DNA of 64,000 bases, taken from positions 5,146,001 through 5,210,000 of the forward strand of contig NZ_CP033966.1 in NCBI RefSeq assembly GCF_003854895.1, in the 5' to 3' direction. The stretch is from Pigmentiphaga sp. H8 (GTDB lineage: Bacteria; Pseudomonadota; Gammaproteobacteria; Burkholderiales; Burkholderiaceae_B). The notes beneath the pieces are model-generated. The model saw only the letters and a program-made list of their open reading frames with translations. It was not told the DNA's origin and made no database searches. The translations under genes and the position numbers were made by a program. Numbering within the stretch: position 1 is the stretch's first letter; every line of letters starts with the position of its first letter. Positions 25,543 through 33,914 of this stretch are shown piece after piece.

Positions 25543-26343
25543 ATGGACAAGTTCCTCAGCATCGAAAACGTGGGCCAGGTCTTCAAGACCCGCAAGGGCA
25601 GCTTCGTGGCCCTGCGCGACATCGACCTGACCGTCGCCAAGGGCGAGTTCATTTCCCTGATCGGCCATTCGGGCTGCGGCAAGTCGACGCTGCTCAATCT
25701 GGTGGCGGGCCTGACGCGGCCGACCTCCGGCGCGCTGATCTGCGCGGGGCGAGAGATCGACGGCCCCGGCCCCGAGCGCGCGGTGGTGTTCCAGAACCAT
25801 TCGCTGCTGCCCTGGCTGAGCTGCTACAAGAACATCCACCTGGGCGTGGAACGGGTGTTCGGCGCCACCGAAAGCAAGGCCCGGCTGCGCGAACGCACGC
25901 TGGCCGCGCTGCAGCTGGTCGGCCTGGCGCACGCCGAGCACAAACTGCCGCACGAGATCTCGGGCGGCATGAAACAGCGCGTGGGCATCGCCCGCGCGCT
26001 GGCGATCGAACCCGACGTGCTGCTGATGGACGAGCCCTTCGGCGCGCTGGATGCGCTGACCCGCGCGCACCTGCAGGACGAGCTGCTGGAGATCGTGGCC
26101 AAGACGGGCAGCACGGTGATCATGGTCACCCACGACGTGGACGAGGCGGTGCTGCTGTCGGACCGCATCGTGATGCTGACCAACGGTCCGGCCGCCACCG
26201 TGGGCGAGATCCTGGACGTGCGCCTGCCCCGGCCGCGCAGCCGGGTCGAACTGGCCGACGACGAGCATTACCATGCCTGCCGCACGGCCGTCATCGACTT
26301 CCTGTACCGCAAGCAGAGCCATCCCGCGCGCGAGGCGGCCTGA
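25543..26343 (+). CDS. nrtD: ABC nitrate transporter, ATP-binding protein
   Basis: A 266-residue ATPase with Walker A GHSGCGKST (41-49), Q-loop VVFQNHSLLPWL, signature ISGGMKQR, Walker B VLLMDEPFGALD and the switch histidine in MVTHDVDEAV. The SLLPWLSCYKNIHLGV segment is characteristic of NrtD. It lacks the fused NrtA-like domain of cyanobacterial NrtC. It powers the importer formed with nrtA and nrtB. Confidence 0.94.
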   Translation: MDKFLSIENVGQVFKTRKGSFVALRDIDLTVAKGEFISLIGHSGCGKSTLLNLVAGLTRPTSGALICAGREIDGPGPERAVVFQNHSLLPWLSCYKNIHLGVERVFGATESKARLRERTLAALQLVGLAHAEHKLPHEISGGMKQRVGIARALAIEPDVLLMDEPFGALDALTRAHLQDELLEIVAKTGSTVIMVTHDVDEAVLLSDRIVMLTNGPAATVGEILDVRLPRPRSRVELADDEHYHACRTAVIDFLYRKQSHPAREAA

Positions 26344-26353
26344 CCGTCTTCCC

Positions 26354-26932
26354 ATGCCCCGAGTCCTGCTGGTCAACGACACCGACAAGCCCATCGCCGA
26401 ACTGCGCGAGGCCTTGCAGCGGGCCGGCTACGAGATCCTGGCCGACGTCGCGCATGCCCGCGCGCTGCTGCACGCGGTCGAGACCCAGCGGCCGGACGTG
26501 ATCCTGATCGATACCGAGTCGCCCACCCGCGACACGCTGGAACAACTGGCGGTCATGAACGCCGCGGCGCCACGGCCGGTGGTCATGTTCTCGGACACCG
26601 CCGACCAGTCCGTCATCCGGGCCGCGGTGCGCGCCGGGGTCACGACCTACGTGGTCGACGGGATGGCGCCCGCGAAGCTGGCGCCCATCCTGGAAGTGGC
26701 CTGTGCCCGCTTCGACGAGGAAGACAAGCTGCGGCGGCGCCTGGCCGAGGTCGAGCAGCAACTGGCCGACCGCAAGGACATCGACCGCGCCAAGGGGTGG
26801 CTGATGGACAGGCACGGGCTGAGCGAAGCCGAGGCGTTCGAGCTGCTGCGCGGCCAGGCCATGAAACAAGGCGTCAGGCTGGGCGACGTCGCGCGGCAGC
26901 TGCTGTCGATGCCGGGCCAGGCGGGCCCATGA
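26354..26932 (+). CDS. nasT: ANTAR-domain response regulator/antiterminator NasT
   Basis: A 192-residue protein: a receiver-like domain (1-120, aspartate in VILIDTESPTRDT), a coiled linker (LRRRLAEVEQQLADRK) and a C-terminal ANTAR RNA-binding domain (about 135-188, DIDRAKGWLMDRHGLSEAEA). NasT binds paired hexaloop hairpins in nas leaders and prevents termination when nitrate frees it from NasS. Two such leaders occur in this window (before nrtA and nirB). It starts 10 nt after nrtD and meets the downstream nasS. Confidence 0.93.
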   Translation: MPRVLLVNDTDKPIAELREALQRAGYEILADVAHARALLHAVETQRPDVILIDTESPTRDTLEQLAVMNAAAPRPVVMFSDTADQSVIRAAVRAGVTTYVVDGMAPAKLAPILEVACARFDEEDKLRRRLAEVEQQLADRKDIDRAKGWLMDRHGLSEAEAFELLRGQAMKQGVRLGDVARQLLSMPGQAGP

Positions 26933-26946
26933 ACGGAGCTACCACC

Positions 26947-28104
26947 ATGTCCTCTCCTCCAACGCCGCAGGCGGGCCACGTGATCGCGGGGTCCGACGCG
27001 CCCGAGAAACCCCAGCTACGCGTGGGCTTCATCGCGCTGACCGATTGCGCGCCGCTGGTCATCGCGGTGGCGCGAGGCTACGACCGCAAGTACGGGCTGG
27101 AGATCGTCCTGCAACGGCAGCCTTCGTGGGCGGCAGTGCGCGACAGGCTGCTGTCGGGCGACCTGGACGCCTCGCACGCGCTGTACGGACTGGGATATGG
27201 CATCCAGCTGGGATTGGGCGGTCCGCAGCGCGACATGGCGATGCTGATGTCGCTGAACCAGGGCGGACAGGCCATCACGCTGTCGCGTGCGCTGGGTTCC
27301 CAGGCGCGCAGCGGCGCGGCGCTGGCCCGCGTCATCCATGGGTCGCCCGAGCGTCCGACCTTCGCCCATACCTTTCCGACCGGTTCCCACGCCATGCTGC
27401 TGTACTACTGGCTGGCCGCGCACGGCATCCATCCGCTGCATGACGTGCGCAGCACCGTCATCCCGCCGCCCCAGATGGCCGAGGCGCTGCGGCGCGGCGA
27501 CGTGGACGGCTATTGCGTGGGCGAGCCCTGGAACGCACTGGCGCAGAGCGAGGGCAAGGGCATCACCGTCGCGCTGACTTCCGAAGTGTGGCCCAACCAT
27601 CCCGAGAAGGTGCTGGCCTGCACCCGGGACTTCGCCGATCGCCATCCGAACACGGCGCGGGCCCTGATCATGGCGCTGCTCGAAGCGTGCCGCTACCTGG
27701 ACGTGCCCGCCCACCGGGAGGAAGCGGCCTCGTGGCTGGCGCTGCCCGATTTCGTCGACGCGCCGCGCGACGTGATCGCTTCGCGCCTGCTGCCGGAGAA
27801 GGCCATGGACAGCAGCGCGCCGGGCATACGCTTCTTCGCCGACGGCGAAGCGAATTTTCCGTATCTGTCGGACGGCATGTGGATGGCCACCCAGTACCGG
27901 CGGTGGGGCATGCTGCGCGAGGACCCGGACTACCTGCGCGTCGCGCAGTCCATCAACCGCCTGGACCTGTATCGCGAGGCGGCCGCGCAACTGGGCGTGG
28001 CGGTACCCGTCTCCACCATGCGTTCGAGCCGGCTCATCGACGGCCGGACCTGGGACGGGGGCCATGCCGCGGGCTACGCGCGCGGCTTCGATATCCGGGC
28101 CTGA
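26947..28104 (+). CDS. nasS: Nitrate sensor NasS (cytoplasmic NrtA-like protein)
   Basis: A 385-residue paralogue of NrtA that keeps the nitrate-binding layout (RVGFIALTDCAPLVIA, FAHTFPTGSHAMLLYYWLA, VGEPWNALAQ, FPYLSDGMWMATQ) but has no signal peptide. This is the hallmark of NasS, which holds NasT inactive until it binds nitrate. The ATG at 26947 follows GGAG by 8 nt; an ATG at 26929 overlapping the nasT stop (ATGA) is an alternative. It is the last gene of the first nas unit. Confidence 0.9.
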   Translation: MSSPPTPQAGHVIAGSDAPEKPQLRVGFIALTDCAPLVIAVARGYDRKYGLEIVLQRQPSWAAVRDRLLSGDLDASHALYGLGYGIQLGLGGPQRDMAMLMSLNQGGQAITLSRALGSQARSGAALARVIHGSPERPTFAHTFPTGSHAMLLYYWLAAHGIHPLHDVRSTVIPPPQMAEALRRGDVDGYCVGEPWNALAQSEGKGITVALTSEVWPNHPEKVLACTRDFADRHPNTARALIMALLEACRYLDVPAHREEAASWLALPDFVDAPRDVIASRLLPEKAMDSSAPGIRFFADGEANFPYLSDGMWMATQYRRWGMLREDPDYLRVAQSINRLDLYREAAAQLGVAVPVSTMRSSRLIDGRTWDGGHAAGYARGFDIRA

Positions 28105-28129
28105 CGCCGCCGACCCCGCGCGCGGGATC

Positions 28130-28166
28130 GGGCATGGGCCGCCCCGCCAGGGTGCGGCCCATGCCC
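28130..28166 (+). terminator. Strong hairpin after nasS, no T-run
   Basis: GGGCATGGGCCGC (28130-28142) and GCGGCCCATGCCC (28154-28166) form a perfect 13-bp stem with an 11-nt loop, 26 bp after the nasS stop. There is no U-tract, so termination would be imperfect or Rho-assisted. It may instead protect the 3' end of the first unit's mRNA. Confidence 0.5.
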
Positions 28167-28170
28167 GGCA

Positions 28171-28187
28171 TGCACAAGGCCGGTGCA
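28171..28187 (+). promoter_or_regulatory. NtrC-like enhancer site upstream of nirB
   Basis: TGCAC-AAGGCCG-GTGCA is a perfect match to the 17-bp NtrC pattern TGCAC-N7-GTGCA. It lies 77 bp before the sigma-54 -24 element, a normal enhancer distance. Confidence 0.7.
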
Positions 28188-28263
28188 CCGCGCCAGGCCC
28201 GCTTCCCCCATCCATCCTGCATCCCGCCCGCATACACCGGGCATCCCTGCTCTTGCGCCGGGC

Positions 28264-28279
28264 CGGCACGCCCCTTGCT
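28264..28279 (+). promoter_or_regulatory. Sigma-54 promoter of the nirBD-nasA-cobA unit
   Basis: CGGCACG-CCCC-TTGCT has GG (28265-28266) and GC (28277-28278) exactly 10 bp apart and differs from the nrtA promoter core only at the first base and the spacer. Transcription should begin near 28290, just ahead of a hairpin leader. Confidence 0.8.
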
Positions 28280-28292
28280 TAATACCGGATAC

Positions 28293-28362
28293 GGCCGCTT
28301 GCGCGGCCCGAACCCGGACAACGGCGTCCCCTCGCAGCCCCGCTGCGGCGGGACGCCGTTGT
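28293..28362 (+). promoter_or_regulatory. Second ANTAR-type leader, ahead of nirB
   Basis: The first hairpin can be GGCCG-CTTGCG-CGGCC (28293-28308), with G at loop position 4 but C instead of A at position 1. The second is GGAC (28316-28319), hexaloop AACGGC, GTCC (28326-28329), the same loop as in the nrtA leader. It competes with a perfect 13-bp stem pairing 28318-28330 with 28350-28362. No T-run follows that stem, so the block may be Rho-dependent or act on translation. Confidence 0.65.
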
Positions 28363-28392
28363 CGCTTCCGGAACAGTCTGACCGAGTCGAAC

Positions 28393-30840
28393 ATGATGAA
28401 CAGAGCGAAACTGGTTGTGGTGGGCAACGGCATGGCGGGCATACGCACGCTGGAAGAGCTGCTGGCGCTGGCGCCCGACCGCTACAACATCACGGTCTTC
28501 GGCGCCGAGCCGCACCCGAACTACAACCGCATCCTGCTGTCGCCGGTCCTGGCCGGCGAGCAGGATTTCCAGGACATCGTGCTCAACCCCTTGTCCTGGT
28601 ACGAGCAGCACGGCATCGCCCTGCGCACCGGCACACCGGTCGCGCGCATCGACAGGCGGCGCCGCGTGGTGGTGGCGGCCGACGGCACCGAGGCACCCTA
28701 TGACCGCCTGCTGCTGGCCACCGGATCCACCCCCTTCATCCTGCCGATCCCGGGCAAGGACCTGGACGGGGTCATCACCTATCGCGACATCCACGACACG
28801 CAGAAGATGATCGCGGCGGCCCGCACCCAGCGACGCGCGGTCGTCATCGGCGGCGGCCTGCTGGGCCTGGAGGCGGCCAACGGCCTGAAGCTGCGCGGCA
28901 TGGACGTAAGCGTGGTGCATCTGGGCGAGTGGCTGCTGGAGCGCCAGCTCGACCGCACGGCGGGCAAGATGCTGGAGGCCTCGCTGGCCGATCGCGGACT
29001 GGATTTCCTGCTGGGCCGCTCGACCAGCGAGATCCTGGGCGACGAGGCCGGCCGCGTGCGCGGCGTGCGTTTCAAGGACGGCTCGGAAATCGACACCGAC
29101 CTGGTGGTGATGGCCGTGGGCATCCGGCCCAACACGGCGCTGGCCGAGGCCGCCGGCCTGCACTGCCGCCACGGCGTCGTCGTCAACGACGTGCTGCAGA
29201 CCTTCGATCCGCGCATCTACGCCGTGGGCGAATGCGTCAATCATCGCGGCACCGCCTATGGCCTGGTGGCGCCGCTGTTCGAGATGGCCAAGGTGGCCGC
29301 CAACCACCTGGCCGAGCTGGGCTACGGCGCGTACAAGGGCTCGGTGCTGTCGACCAAGCTCAAGGTCACGGGCATAGACCTGTTCTCGGCCGGCGACTTC
29401 ACCGGCGGCACCGACACCGAGGACATCGTGCTGTCCGACCCGGCCGGCGGCGTCTACAAGCGGCTGGTCATCAAGGACGACAAGCTGGTGGGCGCCTGCC
29501 TGTACGGCGATACGGTGGACGGCGCATGGTACTTCAAGCTCTTGCGGGACGGCCGGGCCATCGGCGAACTGCGCGATCGCCTGATGTTCGGCGAATCGAG
29601 CGTGGGCGACGCCGGCGTGCAGGGGCAGAGCCGCGCGGCCGCCATGCAGGACGCCGACGAGGTGTGCGGCTGCAACGGCGTCTGCAAGGGCACCATCGTG
29701 CGCGCCATCCAGGACCAGGGCCTGTTCACCGTGGACGACGTCAAGAAACACACCAAGGCCGCCAGTTCCTGCGGCTCGTGCACCGGCCTGGTGGAACAGA
29801 TCCTGATGAACACGCTGGGCTCCAATTTCCAGGAAGCGCCCAAGACCAAGGCCGTGTGCGGCTGTACCGACCACAGCCACGCGGCGCTGCGCCAGGCCAT
29901 ACGCGAACACCGGCTGCTGAGCCACGCCCAGGTCCACGACTTCATGGACTGGCGCACGCCCAACGGCTGCAGCACCTGCCGGCCCGCGATCAACTACTAC
30001 CTGGTTTCGACCTGGCCGCACGAGGCGGTGGACGACCCGCAAAGCCGCTTCATCAACGAACGCGCGCACGCCAACATCCAGAAGGACGGCACGTTCTCGG
30101 TGGTGCCGCAGATGAAAGGCGGCGTGACCAACGCCGCCGAGCTGCGCCGCATCGCCGACGTGGCGGACAAGTACGCCATTCCCATGGTCAAGGTCACGGG
30201 CGGACAGCGCATCGACCTGCTGGGCGTGAAGAAGGAAGACCTGGTGTCCGTCTGGCGCGACCTGGGCATGAACTCCGGCCATGCCTACGGCAAGTCCATC
30301 CGTACCGTGAAGACCTGCGTGGGCATGGAGTTCTGCCGCTTCGGCACGCAGAACAGCACGCAGATGGGCATCGAACTGGAGACCATGCTGGCCAACATGT
30401 GGAGCCCCCACAAGGTCAAGCTGGCGGTTTCGGGCTGCCCGCGCAACTGCGCCGAATCGGGCATCAAGGACGTGGGCGTGATCGCGGTCGACAGCGGCTG
30501 GGAGATCTACGTGGGCGGCAACGGCGGCATCAAGACCGAGGTGGCGCAGTTCCTGGCCAAGGTCCGGACGCCGGAGGAGGTCAAGGAATATGCCGGCGCC
30601 TTCCTGCAGCTCTACCGGGAGGAGGCCTGGTACCTGGACCGGACCGTGCACTACATCGAGCGCGTGGGCCTGGACTACATCAAGCGCCGGATCGTCGAGG
30701 ACGCCGAGGGCCGGCGCGCGCTGCACGAGCGCTTGCTGCATGCCTTGCAGGGCCTGCGCGACCCCTGGGCCGAACGGGTGGACGGCAAGGCCGCCCGCGA
30801 ATACATCCCCCTGAAACTGGTCTCCGAGGAAATCGCATGA
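28393..30840 (+). CDS. nirB: Assimilatory nitrite reductase, large subunit
   Basis: An 815-residue NADH-dependent siroheme enzyme reducing nitrite to ammonium in the cytoplasm. Domains: FAD site VVVGNGMAGIRT (8-19), NAD site VIGGGLLGLEAA (about 150), two BFD-type [2Fe-2S] segments (CGCNGVCKG near 425 and CGCTDHSH near 490), then the sulfite/nitrite reductase domain with CVGMEFC (near 640) and CPRNC (near 681) as siroheme/[4Fe-4S] ligands. Of the two adjacent ATGs, 28393 is used; the ribosome site is weak. The stop overlaps the nirD start. Confidence 0.96.
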   Translation: MMNRAKLVVVGNGMAGIRTLEELLALAPDRYNITVFGAEPHPNYNRILLSPVLAGEQDFQDIVLNPLSWYEQHGIALRTGTPVARIDRRRRVVVAADGTEAPYDRLLLATGSTPFILPIPGKDLDGVITYRDIHDTQKMIAAARTQRRAVVIGGGLLGLEAANGLKLRGMDVSVVHLGEWLLERQLDRTAGKMLEASLADRGLDFLLGRSTSEILGDEAGRVRGVRFKDGSEIDTDLVVMAVGIRPNTALAEAAGLHCRHGVVVNDVLQTFDPRIYAVGECVNHRGTAYGLVAPLFEMAKVAANHLAELGYGAYKGSVLSTKLKVTGIDLFSAGDFTGGTDTEDIVLSDPAGGVYKRLVIKDDKLVGACLYGDTVDGAWYFKLLRDGRAIGELRDRLMFGESSVGDAGVQGQSRAAAMQDADEVCGCNGVCKGTIVRAIQDQGLFTVDDVKKHTKAASSCGSCTGLVEQILMNTLGSNFQEAPKTKAVCGCTDHSHAALRQAIREHRLLSHAQVHDFMDWRTPNGCSTCRPAINYYLVSTWPHEAVDDPQSRFINERAHANIQKDGTFSVVPQMKGGVTNAAELRRIADVADKYAIPMVKVTGGQRIDLLGVKKEDLVSVWRDLGMNSGHAYGKSIRTVKTCVGMEFCRFGTQNSTQMGIELETMLANMWSPHKVKLAVSGCPRNCAESGIKDVGVIAVDSGWEIYVGGNGGIKTEVAQFLAKVRTPEEVKEYAGAFLQLYREEAWYLDRTVHYIERVGLDYIKRRIVEDAEGRRALHERLLHALQGLRDPWAERVDGKAAREYIPLKLVSEEIA

Positions 30841-31166
30841 TGAACGCCAACGCCGCCCCCCCCTGGATACGCCTGTGCCGGGTCGACGACATCCCGCGCC
30901 TGGGCAGCCGCGTCGTCGAGCGCGCGGAGGGCAACCTGGCGGTGTTCCGCACCGCCCAGGACAAGGTCTTCGCGCTGCTGGACCGCTGTCCCCACAAGGC
31001 CGGGCCGCTGTCGCAAGGCATCGTGCACGGCGAATCGGTGACCTGCCCGCTGCACGGCTGGCAGCTCGGGCTGGAAGACGGCCGCGCCCGGGCTCCCGAC
31101 GAGGGATGCGCGCGGCGCTTCCCCGTGCGCGTGGACGAGGGCGTGGTGTACCTGGGCCTGGATTGA
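30837..31166 (+). CDS. nirD: Assimilatory nitrite reductase, small Rieske subunit
   Basis: A 109-residue Rieske-fold protein with intact [2Fe-2S] ligands C51/H53 (CPHKAGPLSQ) and C70/H73 (CPLHGW). NirD associates with NirB. Two consecutive ATGs (30837 and 30840) are possible; the first overlaps the nirB stop. nasA follows after 15 bp. Confidence 0.95.
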   Translation: MMNANAAPPWIRLCRVDDIPRLGSRVVERAEGNLAVFRTAQDKVFALLDRCPHKAGPLSQGIVHGESVTCPLHGWQLGLEDGRARAPDEGCARRFPVRVDEGVVYLGLD

Positions 31167-31181
31167 GGACGGGAGGACGTC

Positions 31182-33890
31182 ATGGACGAGCCACGAACCA
31201 CCGCATCGACCTGCTGCTACTGCGGCGTGGGCTGCGGCGTCCTGATCGACAGCGAGGGCGGCCGCATCACGGGCGTGCGCGGCGACCCCGATCACCCCGC
31301 CAATGCCGGCAGGCTGTGCTCGAAGGGCTTGTCGCTGGCGCAGACCGCGCACAGCGATGCCGGCCGCGCGCTGCGTCCGGCCTGGCGGCCGCGGCGCGAT
31401 GCGCCGCTCGCGCCGGTCGATTGGGATACCGCGCTGGACCACGTGGCCACCCGGCTGGCCGACGTCGTGCGGCGGTACGGCCCCGATGCCGTGGCCTTCT
31501 ATGTATCCGGGCAGTTGCTGACCGAGGACTACTACGTCTTCAACAAGCTGGCCAAGGGATTGGTCGGCACCAACAACATCGACACCAACTCGCGCCTGTG
31601 CATGTCCAGCGCCGTGACCGGGTACAAGCTGTCGCTGGGCGCGGACGGGCCGCCCACCTGCTACGAGGACCTGGATCACGCGCACACGGTGCTGATCGCC
31701 GGCAGCAACATGGCCTATGCGCATCCCGTGCTGTATCGCCGGCTGGAAGCCGCGCGCGAGGCGCGGCCCGGCACGCGCTGGATCGTCGTGGACCCGCGGC
31801 GCACCGACACCGCGGCGATGGCCGACCTGCACCTGCCGATCCAGCCGGGCACCGACGTCGCGCTGTTCAACGGCATGCTGCACCACCTGATCTGGGAAGG
31901 CTGGCTGGACGCCGCGCACATCGCGGACAGCACCGAAGGCTTCGACGCCGTCAAGCGCCTGGTGCGCGACACGCCCCCGTCGGTGGCCGCGGCCTTGTGC
32001 GGCATCCGCGAACGCGACCTGTGCCAGGCGGCGGAGTGGTTCGCCCGCAGTCCGGCCACGCTGTCGCTGTACTGCATGGGCCTGAACCAGTCCAGCCATG
32101 GCACGGACAAGAACCTGGCCCTGATCAACCTGCATCTGGCCACCGGCCAGATCGGCCGCGCGGGCGCGGGCCCCTTTTCGCTGACCGGCCAGCCCAACGC
32201 CATGGGCGGCCGCGAGGTCGGGGGCATGGCCACCATGCTGGCCGCCCATCGGGACATCGCCAGCAAGACGGACCGGGCCGAAGTGGCCGCCTTCTGGGGC
32301 GTGGACGCCGTTTCCGACCGGCCGGGCCTGGCCGCCGTGGACATGTTCCAGGCCCTGGAGACCGGCAAGGTCAAGGCGATATGGATAGCCTGCACCAACC
32401 CGGCCCATTCCCTGCCGGATCTCGCCGCCGTGCGCCGCGCGCTGCGCCAGGCCGAGCTGGTGGTGGTGCAGGAAGCTTATGCCGACACCGACACCGTGGC
32501 CTACGCCGACGTGCTGCTACCGGCCTCCAGCTGGGGCGAGAAGGATGGCACCGTGACCAATTCGGAACGTCGCATCTCGCGCGTGCGGCCCGCCGTGGCG
32601 CCTCCGGGCGAAGCCCTTGCCGACTGGCGCATCGCGGCCGAGGTCGGGCGGCGCATGCAGGCGCTGCTCCGCCCAGACGCGCCGGACCTGTTCCCCTACC
32701 AGGCGCCGCGCGAGATCTTCGACGAACACCGGGCACTGACCCGCGGCCGCGACCTGGACATCGGCGGCCTGGACTACGATCTGCTCGAGGCGTGCGGCCC
32801 CCAGCAATGGCCCTTCCTTCCCGGCCGGCAAGCGGGCCTCGCGCGCCGCTACACCGATGGCCGCTATGCGACCGGATCCGGCCGCGCGCGCTTCCAACCG
32901 GTTTCCTACCGGCCCGTGGCGGTGGCGACCAGCGCGCGCCATCCTTTCCACCTGACGACGGGCCGGCTGCGCGACCAATGGCACGGCATGAGCCGCACCG
33001 GCCGCCTGGCCCAGGCGTTCTCGCACGCGCCCGACCCCACGCTGGACATGCATCCGGCCGACGCCGTCCGGCGCGGGCTGTCCGACGGCGACCTGGTGCG
33101 CGTGGCCAGCCGCGACGGCGCGATGGTGCTGCCGCTGCGGCTGACGGACGACCTGCCGCCGGGCAGCCTGTTCGCGGCCATGCATTGGAACGCACAGTTC
33201 CTGAACAGCGGCGGCATCAACGAAGTCTGCAATGCCGCCGTGGACGACAAATCCTTCCAGCCCGAGCTCAAGCACAGCGCGGTCCGGGTCGAGAAGGCGG
33301 ACCTGGGATGGAGGATACGCGCCGCGATCGAGGCCACGGACCAGGAAGACGCGCTGCGGCTGCGCGCCGCCCTGCAGCCCCTGCTGGCGCCGTGCGGCTA
33401 TGCGGCGCTGGGTTTGCGCGGCGACGCCGCGCGCTCCGTACTCGCGCTGACCGCCGCGATGGCGGCTCCGGACGAAGCCTGGCTGAACGCGCTGGCCGGC
33501 GCGCTAGGTATGGGCGCGAGTCCCGACGTCCTGGAGTACCGCGACCGTGGCCAGGGCGTGCGCAAATGCGCGCGCTGGGAAACCGGCCGGCTGCGCGCCT
33601 TCCTGTTGGCCGGCGACGCCAGTCACGCGGAACCGCTGATCGAGCGCCTGCTGTCCGACGCGCCGTGGAGCGGCTCGCGCCTGCGGGTGTTCACCCCGGA
33701 CGGCAGCGCCCCCGCGCGTGACCGCACGATCTGCCAATGCAAGGGCGTGCCGGAATCGGCCATTGCCGCCGCCATCGCGCGCGGCGCCGACGTCGCGGCG
33801 CTGAAAACCACGCTGGGCTGCGGGACCGTGTGCGGATCCTGCGTGCCGGAACTGTCCCGCCTGTGCGGGACCTCGCGGATGTCGGCATGA
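31182..33890 (+). CDS. nasA: Assimilatory nitrate reductase, catalytic molybdoenzyme
   Basis: A 902-residue cytoplasmic Mo-bisMGD enzyme reducing nitrate to nitrite. The N-terminal [4Fe-4S] site is C11-x2-C14-x3-C18-x27-C46. The catalytic region shows NSRLCMSSAVTGYK, with a cysteine positioned to ligate molybdenum, and the C-terminal MGD domain has FHLTTGRLRDQWHGMSRTG. A BFD-like [2Fe-2S] domain is fused at the end (from about 851, CQCKGVPES and CGTVCGSC), replacing a separate small electron-transfer subunit. No Tat signal is present, as expected for an assimilatory enzyme. Confidence 0.95.
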   Translation: MDEPRTTASTCCYCGVGCGVLIDSEGGRITGVRGDPDHPANAGRLCSKGLSLAQTAHSDAGRALRPAWRPRRDAPLAPVDWDTALDHVATRLADVVRRYGPDAVAFYVSGQLLTEDYYVFNKLAKGLVGTNNIDTNSRLCMSSAVTGYKLSLGADGPPTCYEDLDHAHTVLIAGSNMAYAHPVLYRRLEAAREARPGTRWIVVDPRRTDTAAMADLHLPIQPGTDVALFNGMLHHLIWEGWLDAAHIADSTEGFDAVKRLVRDTPPSVAAALCGIRERDLCQAAEWFARSPATLSLYCMGLNQSSHGTDKNLALINLHLATGQIGRAGAGPFSLTGQPNAMGGREVGGMATMLAAHRDIASKTDRAEVAAFWGVDAVSDRPGLAAVDMFQALETGKVKAIWIACTNPAHSLPDLAAVRRALRQAELVVVQEAYADTDTVAYADVLLPASSWGEKDGTVTNSERRISRVRPAVAPPGEALADWRIAAEVGRRMQALLRPDAPDLFPYQAPREIFDEHRALTRGRDLDIGGLDYDLLEACGPQQWPFLPGRQAGLARRYTDGRYATGSGRARFQPVSYRPVAVATSARHPFHLTTGRLRDQWHGMSRTGRLAQAFSHAPDPTLDMHPADAVRRGLSDGDLVRVASRDGAMVLPLRLTDDLPPGSLFAAMHWNAQFLNSGGINEVCNAAVDDKSFQPELKHSAVRVEKADLGWRIRAAIEATDQEDALRLRAALQPLLAPCGYAALGLRGDAARSVLALTAAMAAPDEAWLNALAGALGMGASPDVLEYRDRGQGVRKCARWETGRLRAFLLAGDASHAEPLIERLLSDAPWSGSRLRVFTPDGSAPARDRTICQCKGVPESAIAAAIARGADVAALKTTLGCGTVCGSCVPELSRLCGTSRMSA

Positions 33891-33914
33891 CTCCGCATCG
33901 ACGAGGACGATGAC

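Noticed and set aside
28279..30741. Open frame of about 820 codons antisense to nirB
   Set aside because: Mirrors the codon pattern of nirB, has no recognisable domain, and would cover the sigma-54 leader; a GC-bias artefact.
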